A stretch of 64,000 bases of DNA from positions 1 through 64,000 of the forward strand of contig NZ_BIFH01000018.1 in the NCBI RefSeq assembly GCF_003967355.1, read 5' to 3'. Origin of the DNA: Embleya hyalina (GTDB lineage Bacteria; Actinomycetota; Actinomycetes; Streptomycetales; Streptomycetaceae). Shown one piece after another: positions 48,166 through 56,062 of this stretch; the first letter of the stretch is position 1, and each line of letters begins with the position of its first letter. Position numbers and translations under genes: made by a program. Below the pieces are notes generated by a model. It was not told the DNA's origin. It searched no databases and saw only the letters and a list, made by a program, of their open reading frames with translations.

Positions 48166-49467
48166 GTGCGTACCGGCCGCCGGGGCCGTACACCCGGCGA
48201 ACTGCTCGACCTGGACCGGGAACACGTCTGGCACCCGTACGCCGCGATGCCGGGCACGATGCGGCCGCTCCTGATCGAGTCGGCCGAGGGAGTACGGCTG
48301 CGCCTGGCCGAACCGATCGGGGACGTCGAGGAGTTGATCGACGGCATGTCCTCGTGGTGGGCGGCGGTGCACGGCTATCGCCATCCCGTACTGGACGCGG
48401 CGATCCACGACCAGGTGGGGCGGATGAGCCACGTGATGTTCGGTGGCCTCACCCACGAGCCGGCGATCCGCCTCGCGCACACCCTGGTGGAGATCACCCC
48501 GGAACCGCTGCGGCACGTCTTCCTCGCCGACTCCGGCTCCATCTCGGTGGAGGTCGCGATGAAGATGTGCCTCCAGTACTGGCGGGGCCGGGGCCGCGGC
48601 GGCAAACGGCGCCTGCTGACCTGGCGCGGCGGCTACCACGGCGACACGTGGCATCCGATGTCGGTGTGCGACCCCGAGGGCGGGATGCACCACATGTGGC
48701 AGGGCGCCCTGGCCGAACAGGTCTTCGCCGACGCCCCGCCGCGCGACTTCGACCCCGCCTATGTCGACCACCTGGACGCGCTGCTGACCCGACACCGGGA
48801 CGAGGTGGCGGCCGTGATCGTCGAGCCGATCGTGCAGAACGCCGGCGGGATGCGCTTCCACTCCCCGCGCTACCTGCGGGTGCTGCGCGAACTGTGCACC
48901 ACCCACGACGTGTTGCTCGTGTTCGACGAGATCGCCACCGGCTTCGGCCGCACCGGCGAACTGTTCGCCGCCGATCACGCGGGGGTCGGCCCCGATGTCA
49001 TGTGCCTCGGCAAGGCCCTGACCGGCGGATACCTGAGCATGGCCGCCACGTTGTGCACGGAGGAGGTGGCGGCCGGGATCGGCGCCGGCGAATCGCCCGT
49101 ACTCGCCCACGGTCCCACCTTCATGGCCAACCCCCTGGCCGCGGCGGTCGCGAACGCCTCGCTGGACCTGCTGCTCGACCAGGACCGGCGGACGAACATC
49201 GCCCGGATCGAGGCCGCCCTCACCGCCGGCCTGGCCCCGGCCCGAACCATTCCCGGTGTTCGCGACGTTCGTGTCCTCGGCGCGATCGGCGTGGTCGAAC
49301 TCGACCACGAGATCGACCTGCCGACCGCCACCGGGGCGGCCACGGAACACGGCGTCTGGCTGCGCCCGTTCCGCAACCTGATCTACACGATGCCGCCGTA
49401 CATCACCACCGACGAGGACCTGGCCACGATCACCACCGCGGCCCGAGCGGCCGCGGCCGCGACCTGA
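48166..49467 (+). CDS. bioA: Adenosylmethionine-8-amino-7-oxononanoate aminotransferase
   Basis: A 433-residue PLP enzyme that makes 7,8-diaminopelargonic acid from KAPA with SAM as amino donor. It aligns throughout with Bio[94 protein letters not shown] and the PLP lysine in [16 protein letters not shown] 48166 gives the usual length; GTG 48115, overlapping the bioB stop (GTGA), is a serious alternative that would imply translational coupling. Operon with bioB. Confidence 0.96.
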   Translation: MRTGRRGRTPGELLDLDREHVWHPYAAMPGTMRPLLIESAEGVRLRLAEPIGDVEELIDGMSSWWAAVHGYRHPVLDAAIHDQVGRMSHVMFGGLTHEPAIRLAHTLVEITPEPLRHVFLADSGSISVEVAMKMCLQYWRGRGRGGKRRLLTWRGGYHGDTWHPMSVCDPEGGMHHMWQGALAEQVFADAPPRDFDPAYVDHLDALLTRHRDEVAAVIVEPIVQNAGGMRFHSPRYLRVLRELCTTHDVLLVFDEIATGFGRTGELFAADHAGVGPDVMCLGKALTGGYLSMAATLCTEEVAAGIGAGESPVLAHGPTFMANPLAAAVANASLDLLLDQDRRTNIARIEAALTAGLAPARTIPGVRDVRVLGAIGVVELDHEIDLPTATGAATEHGVWLRPFRNLIYTMPPYITTDEDLATITTAARAAAAAT

Positions 49468-49586
49468 CATCGCGCGGAGGCGGCCTCGGCGCGGTGCGGC
49501 CCGCGCCACGCGTACCGGCCGACACGGGCTTTCGTCCCTCCTGCCCGACCGCGTCGCCGTACCGCCCGCAGCCCGGCCGGGTCCGC

Positions 49587-50495
49587 CTACGCGGCGGGCA
49601 CGGTTCGGAGCGTCGCGGCCAGGCGGGCGGGTGCCCCCGGCGTGCTCACCAGCGGCCGCGAGACGTGGGCGGTCTCCACGCAGACGAACTCCCGGTAGCC
49701 GTCGTCGGGTACGTCCGCCATCGAGCGCGCGAGGTCGGCGCCCGGGTTCCACACGACCACATCGGTGTGCCCCTCGTGGCGCACCTCGACGACCCGCTTG
49801 CCGGCGGGATCCTCGACCGGGCTCACGTCGCCGGGGTGGGTGTACACCCGATCGGTCCGCCCCCGGAAGGCGACCCCCTCCGCGGCCGGGGCGGCGTGCA
49901 CGGGCGTGTCGAGGACCTTGTCGACGTACGGCCCGCCCAGACCGGTGACCCGCACCTCGTCCAGGTCACCGACCCGCAGATAGGTGTGCAGGGCGGCGGT
50001 GCTCTCGAAGTCGCCCCCGGCCTCCAGTTCGATCCGGCACTCGCGCCCCAGCACGAACCGGGCGAAGACCTCGAACTCGTGCGGCCAGTACGCCCGCGTC
50101 TCCTCGCTCGCCCGCAACACCAGCGTCAACCGCACCGCCTCGTCGCCGGAAACGGCCTCGTCCCCGACCCCGCTCTCGTCGACGTCGAGCAGTTCCCACG
50201 GCAGGATGCGCGCGAAGCCGTGAGTCGGTCGACCCGCCGCGCCGAACCACGGCCAGCAGATCGGCACTCCGCCCCGCACCGCTCGCCCCTCCTCGAACGC
50301 CGTGGTCTCGCTCAGCCACAACACCGGCTCCTCGCCCGCCGGTTGCCAGTGCAGCAACTGGGCGCCCTGGAGGGTGACCGCGGCGCGCACACGCGGATGG
50401 GTCACCACGACCACCGGCAGCGCGCCGACCCGACGCAGCGTGGTGTGCGCGCCCAACCGCCGGTCGACGGGAAGGGCGAATACGTCTTCGGGCAC
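49587..50495 (-). CDS. D-hexose-6-phosphate mutarotase / aldose 1-epimerase-like
   Basis: A 302-residue galactose-mutarotase-fold protein of the YeaD type. Typical segments are GAQLLHWQPAGEEPVLWLSE, GGVPICWPWFGAAGRPTHGF with the active-site His, WPHEFEVFARFVLG, ALHTYLRVGDLDEVRVTGL and DVVVWNPGADLARSMADVPD, then EFVCVETAHV with the conserved Glu. It would interconvert alpha and beta anomers of hexose-6-phosphates. GTG 50495 follows GAGGGG at 8 nt. It converges on bioA and is solitary. Confidence 0.9.
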   Translation of the reverse strand: MPEDVFALPVDRRLGAHTTLRRVGALPVVVVTHPRVRAAVTLQGAQLLHWQPAGEEPVLWLSETTAFEEGRAVRGGVPICWPWFGAAGRPTHGFARILPWELLDVDESGVGDEAVSGDEAVRLTLVLRASEETRAYWPHEFEVFARFVLGRECRIELEAGGDFESTAALHTYLRVGDLDEVRVTGLGGPYVDKVLDTPVHAAPAAEGVAFRGRTDRVYTHPGDVSPVEDPAGKRVVEVRHEGHTDVVVWNPGADLARSMADVPDDGYREFVCVETAHVSRPLVSTPGAPARLAATLRTVPAA

Positions 50496-50984
50496 GTCGG
50501 GACCCCTCACACTCGGCGGGACGGCCGTCGCCCGCACAACCCGCCACAATGCCACAACCCCACTCGCCGTCCTCCGGTACACCCGCGACGACGCGCGACG
50601 CGCCCTGCGCCGGCCCGGATCGACCCGGCCGTGATCGGGCCGGGTACCGGGTGGTTTCGGCCGGCACGCGGGCGCGTATTCGGTGGTTTCCGAGGTCGTG
50701 GGGATCGTCGGCGGCGGGGTGCGCCGACCTCTCGGCCCGGCTGTCCGCGCGGGTGTGGGGCGGCGACGAGGTAGGCCACGCAGCGTATACGGCCGCTCAC
50801 GGACACCTCCGAGCCGGTGTGCGGCACCGGGGCCGGCGGGGTGTGGCGCGGCCGCCTCGGAGGGGTGTTCGAATGGCGTGGATTCGGCTCCTCAAGTCGT
50901 GATCATCAATGCGACGATCTGATGATCGACGGGGCTTCCGCCGGCGCGGCGGCGTTTTTCCCACCACCGGAAGGGGTCACGTTC
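50496..50984. other. Divergent intergenic region with an operator-like dyad
   Basis: A 489-bp gap between the mutarotase and enoyl-CoA hydratase genes. Open frames within are Arg/Gly-rich and unsupported. An 8-bp perfect inverted repeat, GATCATCA (50901-50908) and TGATGATC (50920-50927), lies 58 bp upstream of the hydratase and is a candidate operator. Confidence 0.45.
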
Positions 50985-51743
50985 GTGGACTCGCTGGATC
51001 TGAAGACGGTGCGCACCAGCCTCGACGGGGCGGTGTTGCGGGTGCGGTTGGCCCGGCCGGAGGCGGGCAACGCGCTGGACGAGCAGATGCTGGACGATCT
51101 CCTCGCGGTGCTGGCCGAGTTGCGCTCGCGCTCCGACGTTCGCGTCGTGGTGTTGTCCGGTGAGGGCGATTCGTTCTGCGCGGGCGGTGATCGTGGCGAG
51201 ATGTTGCGGCTGGCGGCCGACGATCCCGGGGGTCCGGCCGTGCGCCGGCTCGGCGAGAAGGCGCGGGCGGTGTGCGAGGGGCTGGCCGCCGCCGACCCGG
51301 TCACCATCGCCCGGGTGCACGGTCAAGTGGTCGGCGCCGGGTTGGCCCTGGCGATCTTCTGCGACCTGCGGGTGGGCGACATCGAGACCCGCTTCCGCAT
51401 GCCGGAGCTGGCCCTCGGGGTGCCGACCGCGTGGGGTGGTGCGATGGCCCGGTTGATCGGCGAGGTCGGCGCCGCCCGGATCCGCGAACTCGTGTTGACC
51501 GCGGACATGTTCGACGCGCCCACCGCGCACCGGTTGTCGATCCTGCATCGGGTGGTCCCGGCCGTCGACCTCGACGACGCGGTGAGCCGCTGGGTCAAGC
51601 CCGTGGTGCGCCGCCCGGTCGCGGCGCTGCACGCGACGAAGACGCTGATGAACGCGTACAGCCGAAGCGACCGGTACGGGGATCTGTCCCTGCTCGACGG
51701 GCACTTCCTGTCCGCGTTCCTGGGCGCCGGGACGGCCCGCTGA
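50985..51743 (+). CDS. Enoyl-CoA hydratase/isomerase family protein
   Basis: A 252-residue crotonase-fold protein. The CoA/oxyanion region SGEGDSFCAGGDRGEMLRLA and the second oxyanion helix VHGQVVGAGLALAIFCDLRV are clear. RMPELALGVPTAWGGAMARL carries the usual downstream Glu. It could hydrate, isomerise or otherwise act on acyl-CoA thioesters. GTG 50985 follows AAGGGG at 8 nt; the longer frame upstream (to 50817) is unsupported. It converges on a P450 gene with a strong terminator between; whether it serves that P450's pathway is speculation. Confidence 0.9.
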   Translation: MDSLDLKTVRTSLDGAVLRVRLARPEAGNALDEQMLDDLLAVLAELRSRSDVRVVVLSGEGDSFCAGGDRGEMLRLAADDPGGPAVRRLGEKARAVCEGLAAADPVTIARVHGQVVGAGLALAIFCDLRVGDIETRFRMPELALGVPTAWGGAMARLIGEVGAARIRELVLTADMFDAPTAHRLSILHRVVPAVDLDDAVSRWVKPVVRRPVAALHATKTLMNAYSRSDRYGDLSLLDGHFLSAFLGAGTAR

Positions 51744-51754
51744 TCCGCTGCCGT

Positions 51755-51793
51755 CGGAGGCCGGTCGCATCGGCGCGGCGCGACCGGCCTCCG
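51755..51793. terminator. Bidirectional terminator, 14-bp stem
   Basis: Arms CGGAGGCCGGTCGC (51755-51768) and its complement (51780-51793), 11-nt loop, between the convergent hydratase and P450 genes. Confidence 0.8.
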
Positions 51794-51803
51794 TCGGGGC
51801 GGG

Positions 51804-53057
51804 TCAGCGCACGCTCACCCGCATCGCGGTGATCCGGCGAAACGCCAGGCGGGGCTCCCACGTCGGCGGCGCGGTGACCCGAAGCGCGGGCAGCCGGCGC
51901 AGCATCGCCTCGAGCAGGAGACCGGCCTCCAGACGGGCCAGGCCGGCGCCGATGCAATAGTGGATGCCGCCGCCGAAGGAGATGTGCCGGGCCCGGCGCG
52001 TGACGTCGAAGGCGTGTGCGTCCGGGGTCAGGGACGGGTCGTGGTTCGCCGAGGCCAGCATCGTGTGCACGACCTCGCCCCGCGCGATCGCAGTCCCGGC
52101 CAGTACCAGGTCCCTACCCGCGTAGCGCGTGGTCACGGCGATCGGCGGGTCGTAGCGGAAGACCTCCTCCACGGCGTCGGCGAGGGCCATCGGGTGGGCA
52201 CGCAGCCAGGTTCGCTGTCCCGGATGCCGGTCGAGGGTCCAGACCATCGTGGACAGCAGCGTGGAGGTGGTCTCCAAGGACGCGATGACGGTGAACATGG
52301 CCAGCGCGTACACCTGTTCGTCGGCGAGATCGCGGTCCGGCTCCAGTGCGTCCCAGGCGCGCAGCCAGCCCGAGATCACGTCGTCGCCGGGCTCGGCGCG
52401 GCGGCGTGCGACCAGGGTGGTGAAGTATTCGCGCAGGCCGCGGATGGCCTCGTCGGCGGCCCGGAGTTGGCGTTTGACGGGCAGCAACTCCTGGGCGTAC
52501 GCCTGTGCGTGGGTGAGCGCGCGGAGCAGGTCGAAGTCTTCGGGCGGCACGCCGAGCCAGTGTCCGACGGTGGCCACCGGCAGTTGCTCGCCGACGAGTT
52601 CGGCGAAGTCCGCGTCCCCTTCCCCGGCCTGCTCGATCAGGGTGTCGATCAGTGTGTCGGCCACTCGGCGCACCTTCGGGCGCAGCGCCTCCAGGGTGCC
52701 GCGGTCGAAGATGGTGTTCACCGATCTGCGAACCCTGGTGTGCTCGGGCGGATTCAGCGCCACCAGCGTCTGCTCGAGTTCGCGCGAGGAGGGGGTCGAC
52801 CAGCGGGAGTCGTCGGACTGGCGGGCGCGCCACGCGTGATCCAGGGCGAGCCAGTCGGGGCTGCGCAACACCTCGTCGCAGGCGCGGTGGCCGGTCGCGA
52901 GGTATCCTCCCCAGGGAGCGGGCACGACCTCACCCAGCTCTCGCAAGCCGGCGTACAGCGGCAGGGGATCCGCCTGACCGGCCACCGAGCGCAGGCGGGA
53001 CAACAGGGTGACGACGCTTCTGCTGTCGACGACGGTGGATGACGCGGAAGACTGCAC
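51804..53057 (-). CDS. Cytochrome P450 downstream of conservon
   Basis: A 417-residue bacterial class I P450. The I-helix area is AMFTVIASLETTSTLLSTMV with the Thr pair but no typical Ala-Gly before it. The ExxR motif lies in AVEEVFRYDPPIA and the haem-binding loop is ISFGGGIHYCIGAGLARLEA with the ligand Cys. It would mono-oxygenate a small molecule using ferredoxin electrons. GTG 53057 follows AAGGAG. It lies 255 bp past cvnE on the same strand, behind a hairpin, so it may have its own promoter; in conservons a second P450 is often called cvnF. Confidence 0.9.
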   Translation of the reverse strand: MQSSASSTVVDSRSVVTLLSRLRSVAGQADPLPLYAGLRELGEVVPAPWGGYLATGHRACDEVLRSPDWLALDHAWRARQSDDSRWSTPSSRELEQTLVALNPPEHTRVRRSVNTIFDRGTLEALRPKVRRVADTLIDTLIEQAGEGDADFAELVGEQLPVATVGHWLGVPPEDFDLLRALTHAQAYAQELLPVKRQLRAADEAIRGLREYFTTLVARRRAEPGDDVISGWLRAWDALEPDRDLADEQVYALAMFTVIASLETTSTLLSTMVWTLDRHPGQRTWLRAHPMALADAVEEVFRYDPPIAVTTRYAGRDLVLAGTAIARGEVVHTMLASANHDPSLTPDAHAFDVTRRARHISFGGGIHYCIGAGLARLEAGLLLEAMLRRLPALRVTAPPTWEPRLAFRRITAMRVSVR

Positions 53058-53220
53058 GACGGCTCCTTCGAACTCGACACGATGTCAACGGACGACTCGG
53101 CACAGCGTTGATCGATCGGGCCGCCGGGGCGGGGCGGCCGACGATGAAGGGTGTCTGCGGTTGTCGGGGGGCATTCGGCACGGGTGTGTGCCGCCGCCTC
53201 GTTCGGGTGCGCCGAGGTCG

Positions 53221-53251
53221 GGCCCGGGAGCGAACGAACGCCTCCCGGGCC
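53221..53251 (-). terminator. Hairpin between cvnE and second P450 gene
   Basis: Arms GGCCCGGGAG (53221-53230) and CTCCCGGGCC (53242-53251), loop 11 nt, 62 nt past the cvnE stop on the minus strand. It may terminate or attenuate the conservon transcript. Confidence 0.5.
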
Positions 53252-53312
53252 GCGACGCCGGCACCGACGGTGGGTGGTGCCGCCCGCCTGGTACGGCGGG
53301 GTCGGAATGGGG

Positions 53313-54710
53313 CTACTGGCCTCGCCACCAGTTCAGGAACGAGCTCCACACGCCGCCCTTGCGCGCCCCGGATTCCGGGCGTTCGGGAGCGGTGGCGGGG
53401 CGGGCGGGCACCGGCTCGGCGGTGGGTGCCGGGCGCGGCGCGATCGGGGTGAAACGGGCGGGCAGCGCGGTCAACGCCCGGTTGAACGGGCCGGGTCGCC
53501 AGTCCAACTCGGCTACCGGGACCGCGAGTTCCAGGTCCGGTAGGCGGTTGAGCAGCTTTTCGATCGCGGCGGTGGCGATCAGCCAGGCGGAGTCCTTGGC
53601 CGGGCAGGCGTGCGGTCCCGCGCTCCAGGCCAGGTGCGAGCGGTTGCTCGGCCGGCGGCCCTGCGCGATCAGGGCGGGGTCGCTGTTGGTGGCGGCGAAG
53701 CTGATCACCACCGGGGTGCCGCGCGGCAGGACCACGCCCGACATGTCCACGTCCCGCACCGGATAGTGCACGGCGTAGTTCGCCATCGGCGGGTCGGTCC
53801 ACAACACCTCGTCGAGCGCGTCCTCGACGGAGGCGCCGCCGCCGAACAGGCTGGCCGAGAACCGTTCGTCGGACAGGATCAGCCGCAACCCGTTGGCGAT
53901 GAGGTTGCGTTGCGGTTCGGTGCCCGCGCTCATCAGCATGACGAGTTGATGGATCATCTCCTCGTCGGTGAGCCGGTTCGGGTGGGCCATCAACCACGAG
54001 GTGACGTCGGAGCCGGGCTGTTCGCGCTTGAGCGCGACGAGTTCGACGAGGGCGCCGGTCAACATCGTGTTGGCCGCCTCCGCGTCGCCCACCGCGTCGA
54101 AGATGCCCGCGATGCCCGCGACCAGACGGTCGCCCAACTCGGGTGGACTGCCGAAGAGTTCGCTGAACACCAGGAGCGGCAGCGTCTTCGCGTAGTGGTT
54201 CAGCAGATCGACGCGGCCGGTGCCCGCCCACTGGTCGACGAGGTAGTCGGAGCTGCGTTCGACGAAGCGGCGCAGCTGGTACGGGTCGATCCGGTCGAGG
54301 CTGTCGGTGACCGCCTGGCGCAGCCGCAGGTGTTCGGCGCCGTCGGAGAACAGGGCGTTGGGCCGATACATCATCATCGGCACGACCGGACTGTCGGCGG
54401 GGACGGTCCCGTCGGCCAGCGCGAGCCAGCGGCGGGGGTCCTTGGCGAACAGTTCGGGGGAGTGCAGTACGCGCAGCGCGGCGGCGTGGTCGGTGACCAG
54501 CATCGCGTCCACCCCGGGCGCCAGTTCCACCGGCGCGGCCACGCCCTGGCGGCGCAGGTGTTCGTACGCGGCGCGCGGGTCGGCGGAGAACGTCTTGTCG
54601 TACAGGGGAAGGGCCCCGCCGGCGTGCGCGGGGCAGCCGGGGGGCGGGCCGGCGTGTGCGCCGGGGGAGGGGGCCGATCGATCGAGGGGGCCGGTGTTCC
54701 CAGTGTTCAC
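53313..54710 (-). CDS. cvnE: Conservon cytochrome P450 (CvnE)
   Basis: A 465-residue P450 of the conservon-associated type. The N-terminus is Pro/Gly/Ala-rich, then LYDKTFSADPRAAYEHLRRQ starts the P450 fold. The I-helix reads MLMSAGTEPQRNLIANGL. The haem loop is HLAWSAGPHACPAKDSAWLI with the ligand Cys, variant from the usual FGxGxHxCxG but usual for this subfamily. The C-terminus extends about 45 residues beyond the fold as a Pro/Ala-rich tail ending in GVWSSFLNWWRGQ, an unusual aromatic helix. GTG 54710 overlaps the cvnD stop (GTGA). Confidence 0.88.
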   Translation of the reverse strand: MNTGNTGPLDRSAPSPGAHAGPPPGCPAHAGGALPLYDKTFSADPRAAYEHLRRQGVAAPVELAPGVDAMLVTDHAAALRVLHSPELFAKDPRRWLALADGTVPADSPVVPMMMYRPNALFSDGAEHLRLRQAVTDSLDRIDPYQLRRFVERSSDYLVDQWAGTGRVDLLNHYAKTLPLLVFSELFGSPPELGDRLVAGIAGIFDAVGDAEAANTMLTGALVELVALKREQPGSDVTSWLMAHPNRLTDEEMIHQLVMLMSAGTEPQRNLIANGLRLILSDERFSASLFGGGASVEDALDEVLWTDPPMANYAVHYPVRDVDMSGVVLPRGTPVVISFAATNSDPALIAQGRRPSNRSHLAWSAGPHACPAKDSAWLIATAAIEKLLNRLPDLELAVPVAELDWRPGPFNRALTALPARFTPIAPRPAPTAEPVPARPATAPERPESGARKGGVWSSFLNWWRGQ

Positions 54711-55315
54711 GCGAGTTCCTTGGATGCCCGGAGCTGGAGGTAGCGGACGAGGGCCATCAGGGCCTCGGTCGAGGAGGCGCGGTCGCGGGCGTCGCAGGTG
54801 ACCAGCGGCGTGTCCGGCAGCAGGTCGAGCGCCGCGCGCAGCTTCTCCAGGGGATGTTCGACGGAGCCGTCGAACCGGTTGACGGCGACGGCGTAGGGCA
54901 CGTCGTACTCCTCCAACAGGCCGATGACGTCGAAGGATTGGTCGAAGCGCTGGGGGTCGATCAGGACCAGCGCGCCGAGTGCGCCGACGGTCATGTCCTT
55001 CCACACCTGGGCGAAGCGCTGTTGCCCGGGGGTGCCGAACAGGTAGAGCACGAGTCGGTCGCTGAGGGTGAGGCGGCCGAAGTCGAGGGCGACCGTGGTG
55101 GTGGTCTTGCGTCCCGCGCCCGTCAGATCGTCGACGTGCGCGCCGGCCTGCGTCATCGTCTCCTCGGTGCTGAGGGGACGGATCTCGGACATGGTGCCGA
55201 CGAAGGTGGTCTTGCCGACGGCGAAGTGCCCCACGATCAGGATCTTCGCCGCGATCTTGACGGAGTCGGCCAGGTACACGTCCGCGGCGGCGCCGTCAGA
55301 GACGGGCAAGGCCAT
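54707..55315 (-). CDS. cvnD: Conservon GTPase-like protein (CvnD)
   Basis: A 202-residue small GTPase/ATP-GTP-binding protein of the MglA-like group. The P-loop GHFAVGKTTFV lies near residues 29-39, the switch II region is LYLFGTPGQQRF, and the base-recognition motif is VNRFDG (NKxD variant NRFD). In conservons CvnD associates with the kinase-like CvnA and roadblock CvnB as a membrane-linked G-protein-like switch. ATG 55315; it overlaps cvnC by 20 bp and cvnE by 4 bp, so all are co-translated. Confidence 0.93.
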   Translation of the reverse strand: MALPVSDGAAADVYLADSVKIAAKILIVGHFAVGKTTFVGTMSEIRPLSTEETMTQAGAHVDDLTGAGRKTTTTVALDFGRLTLSDRLVLYLFGTPGQQRFAQVWKDMTVGALGALVLIDPQRFDQSFDVIGLLEEYDVPYAVAVNRFDGSVEHPLEKLRAALDLLPDTPLVTCDARDRASSTEALMALVRYLQLRASKELA

Positions 55316-55664
55316 CCAGCACCTCCTGCAGGAGTTGGGTCTTGGGGAGTTCGGCGGCGGGGATGGGTCGACGGGTGGCGACCAGGCCGGTGTCCATGAG
55401 GTCGGACAGCAGCACCTTGACCACGCCGATGGGCAGGGCCAGGTGTCCGGCGACCTCGGCGACGGACAGGATCCCGCCGCGGCACAGGGCGAGCAGGCGG
55501 GTGCTCTCGGGGTCGAGGATGTGCGGGGACTCGTCGCCGGGCAGCGCGATCACCAGGCTGACCAGGTCCAGACCCGCACGTGTCGGGTGACCGCGGCCTC
55601 GGGTGATGACGTAGGGGCGTACTAAGTCGGCGGCGTCGGATTTCGCCGTGGGGTCGTCGGTCAT
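55296..55664 (-). CDS. cvnC: Conservon DUF742 protein (CvnC)
   Basis: A 122-residue DUF742 winged-helix-like protein. It opens with DLVRPYVITRGRGHPTR, then ALPGDESPHILDPESTRLLA, and closes with the helix-turn-helix-like SVAEVAGHLALPIGVVKVLL and LLQEVLDGLARL, all standard for CvnC. It is thought to bridge the kinase/roadblock pair and the GTPase. ATG 55664; its start overlaps the cvnB stop by 4 bp (ATGA). Confidence 0.93.
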   Translation of the reverse strand: MTDDPTAKSDAADLVRPYVITRGRGHPTRAGLDLVSLVIALPGDESPHILDPESTRLLALCRGGILSVAEVAGHLALPIGVVKVLLSDLMDTGLVATRRPIPAAELPKTQLLQEVLDGLARL

Positions 55665-56062
55665 ACCGAATGGTCCGCATTCCGTCGGGGCGGGCTGGTC
55701 AATTCCTTTCCTAGTTGGCGCACGAGCTGCTGCATGCGGAACGTGATGATCTCCATGTCCACGTTCTGCGTGGCAGATACAGCCAGATAGGCGCCGGGGC
55801 CCGCCGCCACCAGGAAAATGAATCCGTTGCCGAACTCGACGAGCGTCTGCCGCCAGGGCGACTCGGAATCGCCGATGAACTCCGCCGTGCTCCGGCTGAT
55901 CGATTGCAGTCCGGACAGTGCCGCCGCCTGGCGGTCCGCCTCGTCCCGGGATATCCCGTCGGAATGCGCGCGCAATATTCCGTCCGCGGACAACAGGATG
56001 GCGTGCCGAGCCTCCGGGACCTTGAGGGCGTCGTTGAGAATCCAGGCCAGGTCGTTGCTCAT
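55661..56062 (-). CDS. cvnB: Conservon roadblock/LC7 protein (CvnB)
   Basis: A 133-residue roadblock/LC7-domain protein. LAWILNDALKVPEARHAILL, SADGILRAHSDGISRDEADR, GFIFLVAAGPGAYLAVSATQ and VDMEIITFRMQQLVRQLGKE cover the alpha-beta-beta-alpha-beta-beta-beta-alpha fold. MglB-like roadblock proteins act as GTPase-activating or dimer-scaffold partners for small GTPases such as CvnD. ATG 56062 lies inside a 4-bp overlap with the cvnA stop. Confidence 0.93.
   Translation of the reverse strand: MSNDLAWILNDALKVPEARHAILLSADGILRAHSDGISRDEADRQAAALSGLQSISRSTAEFIGDSESPWRQTLVEFGNGFIFLVAAGPGAYLAVSATQNVDMEIITFRMQQLVRQLGKELTSPPRRNADHSV

Noticed and set aside
50549-50902. Possible 117-codon plus-strand gene between mutarotase and hydratase
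   Set aside because: Arg/Gly/Ala-rich, codon bias unlike real genes, no ribosome-binding site.
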